DNA from: Owenia fusiformis
Taxonomy: Eukaryota > Annelida > Polychaeta > Sabellida > Oweniidae
DNA length: 64,000 nucleotides
Assembly: GCA_903813345.2 (NCBI GenBank)
Contig: CAIIXF020000790.1
Coordinates: 62,001-126,000 of the forward strand
Direction of reading: 5' to 3'
Shown: positions 22,948-31,829 of the stretch, piece by piece
How positions within the stretch are numbered: position 1 is the stretch's first letter
Layout: each line of letters starts with the position of its first letter
Position numbers and translations under genes: made by a program
Notes under the pieces: model-generated
What the model saw: only the letters and a program-made list of their open reading frames with translations
Databases searched by the model: none
Told to the model about the DNA's origin: nothing

Positions 22948-23426
22948 CAGGGTGTCCCAAAAGTTCATGAACTCTATTGGTCAGGTATTGATAATGTTGA
23001 TACACTAAGCTGGTCTACATAGCAAAGTTATAGCAGCTAGAATATTTAGTATTTCAAGCCTGGGGGGCAAGCTCCATAGCAGTTGATGACTCTTTTATTT
23101 GTTACTGAGGCTGTGGCCCTCCCATCTGGTGGCAATCTTCTTCATTTTGAGGTGACATTTAAGAATCCAATATATAAATGATTGGGGTACATCAAGTTCT
23201 TCTGACATACTTTTTACAGATAGGCCACTGATATGCCATTCTTCTTTTTAAATCCAAACGCATTTTGCAGAGTTGTTCTACAGTTTCTGCTGCTGATTTT
23301 CGAACTCATACACAGAATTTTATTCCTACGCTCTGTTCAATTTTGTCAATTTTACTCAGTGCTGGTGGTATATTGCCTCTACCTTCAATTTGACAGACAG
23401 AGTTCTGCATGAACTTTTGGGTCTCA
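22948..23426. mobile_element. second mariner-type element remnant
   Basis: The left end is TA followed by CAGGGTGTCCCAAAAGTTCA, a typical mariner-type terminus. The right end in reverse complement reads GAGACCCAAAAGTTCATG with TA outside, somewhat eroded. On the minus strand, fragments such as KRRMAYQ-like and KKYVRRT-like peptides in broken frames suggest the N-terminal part of a transposase, but no frame is intact. The terminus is related to, but not the same as, the 12.4-kb element. Confidence 0.6.
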
Positions 23427-23649
23427 TACTATATATAATAATAAATTTCAGTACATGTATATCAAAAAACAAAAAGGATGAGATGCAAACAAGTTTACTA
23501 GATGTTTTAAGTGAAATTAGCTTCAGCACTCATTTTCAAACTCATAAATTGTAAGGGATTTTTTCAAATGTTGCCTTTGCACCTTTTAAAAAAATTTTTG
23601 CATTCAAATACTGCAGCTTAAGACTATTTAAATATCTGTCTTTTAAAAT

Positions 23650-24180
23650 GATGCCATTGTGCCTTTGAACATTGATTTTGTGCTTTCTAAGTTTCACCCT
23701 TGTGCCTTTGATTATTGATTTTGTGCTTTCCAATTTTGCTCTTGGGCCTATGAATATTGATTTTGAGCTTTCCAATTTTGCCCTTGTGCCCTTAAATATT
23801 GATTTTGTGTTTTCTAAATTTGCCCCTGTGCCTTTGAATATTGATTTTGTGCTTTCCAGTTTTGCCCTTGTGCCCTTGAGTATTGATTTTGTGCTTTCCA
23901 AATTTGCCCTTGTGCCTTTAAATATTGATTTTGTGCTTTCCAATTTTGCCCTTAAATATTGATTTTGTGCTTTCCAAATTTGCCCTTTTGCCTTTGAATA
24001 TTGATTTTGTGCTTTCCAAGTTTGCACTTGTGCCTTTGCATATTGATTTTGTGCTATCCAATTTTGCCCTTAATCCCTTTAATTCTGATTTTGTGCTTTC
24101 TAATTTCACCCTCATGCTTTTTAATATTGATTTTGTGCTTTCCAATTTAGCCCTTATGCCTTTTAATATTGATTGAGTGC
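23650..24180. repeat. 42-bp minisatellite, about 13 units, open on both strands
   Basis: The unit is approximately TTGATTTTGTGCTTTCCAA + TTTTGCCCTTGTGCC + TTTGAATA. Because 42 is a multiple of 3 and the unit lacks stops in certain frames, both strands are open. The minus strand gives a 14-residue repeat LESTKSIFKGTRAK (23542-24027, continuing in another frame at 23918-24196) and the plus strand gives NIDFVLSKFALVPL. One unit is shortened near 23945, which breaks the minus frame into two. I treat it as a non-coding minisatellite. The lysine-rich minus-strand reading is the only one that could be a soluble repeat protein, but it lacks a start region, flanking exons and continuity. Confidence 0.8.
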
Positions 24181-25146
24181 TTTGAAAGTTCGCCACTTAT
24201 GGTTCTATCTGTGTTTTTGAAATGTTCCCCTTGTGCACTTTATCAAATGTTTGCATTTATCATTACACAAGATTGTAATTTCTCTTCAAAAAGATCTGTA
24301 ACATCTTATCGAATGATAAATCTTCAAGTAAAAAAAACTGCTAAAATATTTAAATTCTCATGTCGAAGTTCTAAATTCCAAATAAGTTCAGAGAAATTCC
24401 AAAACTTTTGTTTGCATCTCATCCTTAAACTAAGGCCCTTACATAATTTACATTATTTCTTTTGGATACTTTGAAATACATTTTAATTGTTACTGTATAT
24501 TTCAACATCCATTAAATTGTGTCATCTTATATTTATCTGTCTACTCTGTCTACTCTCTGACTGACTAATACATGAACTGTCCTAAACAATTAAGTTAAGG
24601 AAACATCAAAATCTATATTTATAAGGTGTATTGTATATGCTGTGTAAGCATATCTATCCTCCACAAATGAGACATGATGAGTTTGGTAATTTCTCTTGAA
24701 ATTTTTAAAAAACTAAAATTTCAATACATTAATTATATTATTGCAAATATTTTTTGAAAAAATTTAAATTGAACATTAACCCCTATTACACACCCTATTG
24801 CACATGAGGAGAAAAATCTGATGATCTCTCAACTCAATTAACTCAGTTGTTACCTTTAGATTTATTTTGGCAGGTTCATTAAAACAAACAAAATAATTAA
24901 CAAAAGAGCAACACAATGATTTGATTTTAGCTTATCTACAAGAGTAGAGGATAGATGATGCTCTAAGTTGAATTTGGATGGACTCTCTGCAAGGAACAAA
25001 ATTATACATACCACTCCCAGTGAATAATAACCACTACTGGATTGTTTCCACTTCTGCTTACAGGTTATACTAACCGCTTATTATCCAGTTCCAGAACTAT
25101 CCGTTAGTGAAGTCTTGCTATAGTATCAATAGAGTGCTGCACTTAC
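24181..25146. other. AT-rich DNA without recognisable feature
   Basis: A plus-strand acceptor-like sequence (TTCCACTTCTGCTTACAG) ends near 25063, but no convincing exon follows it. Confidence 0.4.
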
Positions 25147-25188
25147 CACTAAGTCCAACTGCTAACAAACGTCTCTTTTTAAGATGGG
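25147..25188 (-). CDS. candidate small exon
   Basis: On the minus strand a strong-looking acceptor, AATCCATTTATTTTTTTAG, precedes 42 bases that end GGACTTAGTG followed by GTAAGTG. One frame is open and reads HLKKRRLLAVGLS, starting after the first base of a codon and ending the same way. The borders are better than average for this window; the protein is unrecognised. Confidence 0.28.
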
Positions 25189-26309
25189 CTAAAAAAATAA
25201 ATGGATTGATATTAAAAACAAGACACATAGTGAACAAAAAAGCACCCTTGAAACTTAAGCCTCAACAGACAAGATTTTAGGACAGAAAATCAAAAATGGC
25301 AACCTTAACATTTACCCAGAATGCCCAAAAACTAATCAGTTCCAAACAATCAAACTAGAACCGTCCCCTTAGAAATTTGCATTTTTTTAAAATTTTGCAA
25401 AAAGATTTTGGATTTATGTGATTTAAAAACCAAGGATTTTGCGTCAATACTTAGAATTTTGTGATTTTAATTTGCCAAAATTAGCAAAGAAAAGGTACCA
25501 CGGGTACTGTGCTCACATGGCAAGATTTCAATGTTTTTAAAGTCCCCATGTAAAGTTTGAAAATATGTTTTTTTTCATTCATTTACTATTTGTCATGACT
25601 CTAAAAGTTATTTTAGAGATTTTTGAAAAAACACCAATGCAAAGATTGAACAAAGGACACACTATTTCAATTGTCATGTCTAATGTCATTGTCATTGTTT
25701 TTTTCAAATGTCATGTCTAATGTGCCACTTCAATGTGTTAGCATATCAAATTTTGCAACCTAAATGACTCATCGTGACATCAGCCAGCCATCAGCCTTTG
25801 TCAACCTTTTCTAATATGCTAAACTTCACAAATAAACCAATCTTGATTGTCTAACCAAGTAAAAGGATGAATATATCATGTTTTAAATATAATTGTACTA
25901 TTGGTTTCTATGAGAACAAAAATTTTGAAATGCATTTTTCTCTGAATTATTTTCATGCATGAATGAGTTCATTTCTTGATTATTTATGAACCAATTTTCA
26001 TAATTGTTTCGGCAAAAAACAGGTGAGGATGAGTGCTGTGCATTGGTGTGAATTATTGCTTATTAAAAGATATGTGTGACCTCTAAAAATTAGTTTTAAA
26101 TCAATAACAGACAGTTCCAGAATAAATGATACATTTTGCTTTGTTTATTCATTTCTTCAGCCAGTCAAACTCAGATACTGAAATGAAGTTTTTCTAACCA
26201 TTGATCAGAAACATTGCAATTACATTGAATTAAGGATATAAGCCCTGGACTCAGTGCTGAATCAGTGTTGTTACTAAATCTTTGCATGACAGGGCAATGG
26301 GAATGCAAA
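25189..26309. other. AT-rich DNA with small repeat fragments
   Basis: Contains a single R2-like unit (25258-25345: GACAAGATTTTAGGACAG ... CCCAGAATGCCCAAAAACTA). It also contains a fragment near 25494-25520 (GGTACCACGGGTACTGTGCT) that matches the 3' end of the Helentron-like element at 26665. No gene was seen. Confidence 0.5.
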
Positions 26310-26664
26310 GTTTAAGAAACAATGCCTGAGTGAAAAGAATCCCCACAATGCACGAGTCTTGGGGTTTAATTCCTCTCACACATTGCAAAATATTTTCTAC
26401 AAAATCACCTAAAAGATAAAAAATCACTAAAAGAATATATTCAATGATCTTTTTGCAAGGGTCAAGTTAGCAAAGTATCAATTTCAATCTGTAGAGCCAA
26501 GTTGTTAACTTGACAACCATTCGACAAGTGACCTTGGGTTAAGTTAATATCAAGGAAAATGCCTGAAAGGAATGTGCATTACACATTGCACTGAGTCTTG
26601 GACTTAAATTCTTTTTACACATTGTAAAATATTTTTTACAAAATCATCTAAAAGAAAGCAAATC
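26310..26664. repeat. direct duplication, ~245-bp unit
   Basis: ACACATTGCAAAATATTTTC...ACAAAATCACCTAAAAG (near 26380) recurs as ACACATTGTAAAATATTTTT...ACAAAATCATCTAAAAG (near 26618), each preceded by GAGTCTTGG and an AATGC/GCATT block. The second copy runs directly up to the next mobile element. Confidence 0.6.
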
Positions 26665-27665
26665 ACTATGAAGGACCCACGGTCCTGTGCTCACACAGTT
26701 TGGAACCTTCAGAGGAATTTATATCCTGACTTTCAAACAAAAATATTGATTTGGATTTGTAGTCTCGAACTTTGAGAAACTTAGATAGCATAGTTGTGTG
26801 ACCTAGTTTGATGACCTTTGACCTTGAAAATGTTACTTATTCAGAGCTCAGTAAGGTCTTTTGTGATTAAGCTGACCAAAATTTACATCCAAAAATCAAT
26901 TTGAAAATCAACTTTTTTGACCTTTCAAAGGTCACTGAAGGTCAAGTAAAGGTCAAACCCTAAAACAAATGTCAGATTTGAACTCCTGGCAACTTGTAGA
27001 TGATTTTCAAAAAAAAATTTGGTCAAATTGAAGCAAGTTGAAAAATAACTTATTTTTACTGTTTTTTGACGTCAAATATCTCAAAAACGGTAAAAATTTG
27101 ATGCTGACATATATTGAGAAATATGTAGGGAATGCTTAAATCTATTAATGATGTAATTTATTGCAGGAAATGATCAAGTATAAGGCAATCTTTAAGAATC
27201 TTGTCAATCACAAAACCTTCCATTGACTTTATACACGAGAAAGTTTCCTGAAAATGTTTAGTCCTACTTTTTTTCAAATTTTATAGAGTAAACACCAGAA
27301 ACCGTAATTCCAAGAGCTTTGAAATCTTCAGAGGACATAAGTTGCATATACACCAACTACTAAAAGTTATTTGAAAGTTCTACTTCAACAAAGCGTCTAG
27401 TATTTACAGAAAATTTGACTTTTTGACGTCAAAATCCGCAATTTCTCGGAAACCGGGCGAACTTGGGAAATGGCGATGATAGGTCAAATAGGCATTATGG
27501 ATATGCATAAAATGAATGTGGATATGACTCAATCCGAATAGCAGTTTTAATTTGTGCGGCCAATGTTGACGGACGGACGAACAGACGGACGGACGGACCA
27601 ACAGACGGACGGACCAACGGACGGACGCCTGGTCAATCCCATAGGCTCACTGTGTGAGCCAAAAA
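26665..27665 (-). mobile_element. Helentron-like (HINE-type) element, minus orientation
   Basis: Read on the minus strand, it starts with the hairpin GGCTCACACAGTGAGCC (27644-27660), followed by a (GTCC/GTCT)n microsatellite (27555-27632; on the plus strand GGACGGACGGACC). Next is an interior with repeated TTTTTGACGTCAAA blocks and a perfect TGACCTTTGACCT at 26812-26824. It ends with CTGTGTGAGCACA and the hairpin GGACCGTGGGTCC (26673-26685). A 5' hairpin, (GTCY)n microsatellite, subterminal inverted repeats and a 3' hairpin are the recognised build of non-autonomous Helentron elements. A diverged copy of the 3' end lies at about 25494. There is no coding capacity; the TDGRTDGR-like frame is the microsatellite. 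Confidence 0.65.
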
Positions 27666-27859
27666 TAACATATTTTCAATTAACGTTTTTACAAGGGTCT
27701 CAAGAGTCCAGTCATCACCATGACAACCATATGGGTAATTCTCAGTTATTTAGCAATTCAGTCTGATGAAACTTTGATGATTATTTACAAGAAAAATAAA
27801 GCATGCTGTACATGTTTGTTGTGTTTGTTTTGTAACAAATAACTTAAAGACATAGTAAA

Positions 27860-28085
27860 TATTTAAGCACATGTGCCAAAGGGAAAGGACCAAAAGTTGT
27901 AATGGAACTTAGCAAGAAAAAGCAAACTCTAAGTGCATACCAGTCAAGAAAAACAAACCCCATATATCCCAAAACCATGATCTAACGTGAAAAGAAAGAA
28001 TGTCTAATACCCCCTTTCCCCCACCATTCAAGACCCGATATCACAATCCAAGTCATTACAATACATGTTGAAGAAAAAAAGAAAT
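27860..28085. repeat. dispersed repeat R1, copy 3
   Basis: CCCCATATATCCCAAAACCA, ATCTAACGTGAAAAGAAAGA and ATATCACAATCCAAG match the copies at 1440 and 18870 in the same orientation. Confidence 0.65.
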
Positions 28086-28125
28086 TAGAAATTGATCTGG
28101 GTAGTTATATGATGACCCATTATCC

Positions 28126-28670
28126 TTATCCCGTTCCCGGACTATAGTCCTGCACTGATCGCATTCATTTGCCTGTACGATTACAACTTGGGAGAATTAT
28201 CTACGCCCCTTACACTTAAGATACCTACCTCAATGCATTATAGAACTCAAGATGTAACTTCTAATATATTGGAACCGCCGATTGTCTGGGTATATCGGCA
28301 GAACGGGAACATTTTCTCTTTTTCATCGAGAGAGATTCCATCACTTTTCAAAATGGCGGTTGGATTTAAAAGGGAATCCCCCGTTTGGCTGTCCCGGATG
28401 TAGCCCGGAAGTACCAATATGGAGGAATTTGACGGTTGAAATAAGTTAAATGTTACACGCAAATATTGCGATCAAAAACGAAAATGTCTTCGTTCTGCCG
28501 ATAAACCCAGACAATTGTGGATTCAACTACACGAAAAGAATGCTAAATTACCAAGGAATCTATTGAAGTAGGTATCTGAAGTGTAAGATCAGTAAAAAAT
28601 TCTCCCATGTTGTAATCGCACAGGCAAAAGATTGAGATGTTCACAGGACCATAGTCCGGGAACGGGATAA
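28126..28670. mobile_element. palindromic transposon with 8-bp target duplication
   Basis: CATTATCC at 28118-28125 and again at 28671-28678 flank an element that begins TTATCCCGTTCCCGGACTAT and ends with the reverse complement of nearly the same sequence. The arms pair for about 200 bases (GATTACAACTTGGGAGAATT; GATACCTAC; TTGTCTGGGT; ATCGGCAGAACG). An 8-bp duplication is typical of hAT, P and Merlin transposons; the ends do not identify which. The two overlapping 71-codon frames on opposite strands are a product of the palindrome. Confidence 0.85.
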
Positions 28671-29188
28671 CATTATCCGTAACATCTATGCATTATGTAA
28701 CGTAAGTTGAATGCCAATTCACATCTTTGGAGAATTTCAACTTTCTTGATAAAAGGCTATAGAACATGACCAAGTGTGATGAGAGGTACATATAAAAGCA
28801 ATTATACAACACTACAGAAGTAATAATGTAACGTTGTGGATGTCTGACCAATAAATCAATTGTTCTAGTAATTGTGACATAACAAATCATATTAGAATCA
28901 AAAATATTGCATAAATTAACTTTGCATTAATTATTCATGTTCTACTATGGCCTATCTATAGTATATACACAAATTCTGAACATATGCAAGGCCCTGGATG
29001 AACATCAAAAATAAAAAAGAAATACCTTTTTCTGGTCTGGTTCCCTTTAACTTGTACTGACGAGCCCAGGTTTCAACTGTTCCTCAGTCAGCGAATCTGT
29101 CTACTCAGGATACGACGACTAAAACAATTCAGAAACAATTTTGTAAATTCAACATGTCTAACTAACTCAATTTGTAGAACTGAGACTA

Positions 29189-29566
29189 TAGTCTGTTACA
29201 CTACTTCAAAGGCAAGTAGTTAAACCTGAAATATAAGAAATCTAAATAATATTGTGCAATAATATATAGAAAAATATATTCATATTGCACACAAATGAAA
29301 TTTGTATATATATGTTGGATTGCTTGTAAATTGGCTCATAAAGTCTGTAACCTCTTATATTTTGATGCTTCTCTACCATGTTAATTCTCAAAAAATAACA
29401 TGGCGGACTGACCTCAAATTACAAGAGGGCACAGGCTTATTGCACTTAACACTAAATAAAATACAAATGTCATTCATGTGCAATATGAATATATTTTTCT
29501 ATATATTATGGCACAATGGTCTATAGATTTCTTATTTTTCAGGTTCAACTGCAGTGTAACAGACTG
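29189..29566. mobile_element. TA-flanked palindromic MITE
   Basis: The ends read AGTCTGTTACACTACTTC and, in reverse complement, AGTCTGTTACACTGCAGTTG, with TA outside each (29187-29188 and 29567-29568). The arms pair for about 150 bases including ATAAGAAATCTA and AATATATAGAAAAATATATT. This fits a non-autonomous Tc1/mariner-type element. Confidence 0.75.
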
Positions 29567-29950
29567 TAATGAAGGAAGTTGCATCAAATAATGTAAATAA
29601 AATCATCAAATAATGTAAAATTCAAAGCAATTTTTTTTGACGTCCTTATGCCACAATCGCACGATTGACTGAAAAAACAAACAAAAATTGGCGATCACAC
29701 CCGACTGAAAGCTGGCTTTGCCGGTTCCTCTTGGTTCGGAATTTAGTTCAGGCGCTTTAGAATGAATAATTTGATTGGCTTAAATTCCAAACACACATGC
29801 GCACTTGTAAATTATTTCAAACTATTAGGCATGCACGAAGAATTGAAGCAAAAACGAAACTGCTGCAGATTGCCCTACTTATTCGATGGCGAAAAATTCT
29901 GAATTCAAAATGTTTTCCCATATTGGGGAAAAGAAACACAACCCCAGAAT

Positions 29951-30227
29951 TAGTTCAACAAGTTAAACCCAATACCACGGCTTTCATTTTTTAATCTGAA
30001 TTGTTCGTGTTGCCGTGGTTGGGTTTAACTTCCGTGCTATGCTTTCATTTGCAAATTCTCACAATCAGTTATTAATTAAACGCGCATGGAATTTCATGCG
30101 ATACCCTAGGCCACCATTAAATTTTTTGCATCAAGGGCTGAATAGGCACGGAAGTTAAACCTAGGGCGGGCCACAAGATATGTCAGATAAGAAATAAGGC
30201 CCAGACTAGGTTTAACTTGTTGAACTA
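29951..30227. mobile_element. inverted-repeat element with 9-bp target duplication
   Basis: CCCCAGAAT occurs at 29942-29950 and 30228-30236, directly abutting termini TAGTTCAACAAGTTAAACC and GGTTTAACTTGTTGAACTA. The motif GGTTTAACTT or its complement also recurs inside (near 30020 and 30155), giving nested inverted repeats. A perfect 9-base duplication suggests a Mutator-like or Merlin-type origin. The element has no coding capacity. Confidence 0.8.
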
Positions 30228-30590
30228 CCCCAGAATAGATATAGAACGACAAAGAAGACAATAATAAGTAGGAATCTTTGATTGCTAAAAGTCGTGCATG
30301 AAACTACAGAAACTAAAGTAAGTGACACTGTTTTAAATGTGTTCTATTCCCCGGGAAATTTGGTCCATGACAACGACAGCTGATTTTAACTGTCGACAGA
30401 TTTTAATTCTACCGTCACCAGCCGACTGTCCTTGTTTCAGGCACTACTTTGCCAGTGTATGGAGTGAATCAGAATGAGATCCATCTCCTGTGAATGTGAT
30501 TCTTATTTTTAGAGACGCAACCCTCAATTAATAGTCTAGGTACACTTATGCATCTTTGTGAAAGAATGAAACTGGAAAGATATAGATCTA

Positions 30591-31108
30591 AGAAATTCTC
30601 CATCTAAAATGTCACTCGACTTTTTTGTGATTATGAGTCAAAGAAAGCATTCTTGAGTTTCAAATTGACTTCTGTGGTAACTTGAAACCATCTTCTAATT
30701 TATTCCACTTACCTTTTATTGTTTCTCCAAATATATTCTTTGAAAATCGGATTTTAAGGGTGTTAATCAGGGTAATTCTGTGCCATTTTATCAAAAATCT
30801 TGTTGCTATCTAGAAACTAGCAATTGTGATCTTGTTGTTACCTAGGAATGAGCAACTGTGATGTCACGTCACACTCATGTTAATTCTGGAATCACATGGC
30901 AACCATTTTGGAAATTTCAAAAAAGTTCCCAATTAAAAAGGCTAAATGCTGTTTACAAATTGGAAACTATGGCAGAATCAACAAAGGGTTTGTGAAATAA
31001 TTAGGATATGGTTTCAAAATTATGCACATGACAATATATGACTACTAAATGCAGGCAGGGACTTTTAATTGCCAAAAAGTCGAGTGACATTTTAGATGGA
31101 GAAATCCT
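30591..31108. mobile_element. inverted-repeat element, probable TA duplication
   Basis: The left end is AGAAATTCTCCATCTAAAAT followed by GTCACTCGACTTTTT. The right end in reverse complement is AGGATTTCTCCATCTAAAAT followed by GTCACTCGACTTTTT. TA lies outside each end. The 30-base inverted repeats are nearly perfect, but the interior does not pair noticeably. Confidence 0.7.
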
Positions 31109-31225
31109 TAGGTAGAAAGCAACTTACTTTTTCACCCATTGGAATACATGTAAAATTGGCAAAGTTCAAATCATAATTTCTCAAATCCCAGCCCATCGAA
31201 TCCTCGCATCCATTCAGATCATGTA

Positions 31226-31462
31226 CAGTTAGGGACAAAAATAAATGACAGGTCAATTTTCGATCACCATTTCCTAATTATGGTGGTCTGAAAGCCCATA
31301 ATTTCCAATATTGTCTAGATACATATCCCTTAAAATTTGTATATTTTACATTTTGTATAATCTCATCCACTGATTTATGGCCTCTTGTAAATTCTCTTAT
31401 TTTTAACATGGGAAATCCTCACTTCAGCAAATCCACCTGTCATTTATTTATGTCCCCAACTG
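31226..31462. mobile_element. mariner-type MITE
   Basis: TA (31224-31225) then CAGTTAGGGACAAAAATAAA at the left. At the right, in reverse complement, CAGTTGGGGACATAAATAAA with TA outside (31463-31464). CAGT termini, a TA duplication and a 237-base length are typical of a Tc1/mariner-derived MITE. Confidence 0.85.
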
Positions 31463-31829
31463 TAGTCCTATTCAAAAACTTCCCGTTCGGTTATATGGTG
31501 AAAAAAATATCCCACGAACGAAAAAAGATTTTGCTACATTTATAAGCGAGCATTGATTTCTGGGCCTGTAAAAAGCACGTAGGACCTGATTACCCCATTG
31601 ATTTACTGAGACCGCCAAAAATATAAAACAATTTTTTGGTTCAAAATTATAATCTGTCAGCGGTCCCGGACACTCCTACTAGCTATTACCAAACATTAAT
31701 TGTCAATACATGTACACATATACGTGCCATACATATACAAAGTAGCAAACTAGTGTTTTAAGTACTACTTTTCCTATACCATGACCAAAACAAATACCAC
31801 GTGCGTTGTATTGACCCTTAGACAATGTA

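Noticed and set aside
23542-24196. Lysine-rich LESTKSIFKGT repeat protein gene
   Set aside because: The frame is a direct product of a 42-bp minisatellite, is open on both strands, is broken by a shortened unit and has no start region or flanking exon.
27554-27766. TDGRTDGRTDQQTDG frame
   Set aside because: It is the translation of the (GTCY)n-type microsatellite at the 5' end of the Helentron-like element.
28188-28462. Two overlapping 71-codon frames on opposite strands
   Set aside because: They lie inside a palindromic transposon, and the mirrored frames follow from the inverted repeats.
29026-29118. 93-base minus-strand exon with good acceptor (GAATTGTTTTAG) and donor
   Set aside because: All three frames contain a stop if the whole segment is used. 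Only its last part is protein-like, so it is mentioned as a weak link in a finding but not listed as a feature.
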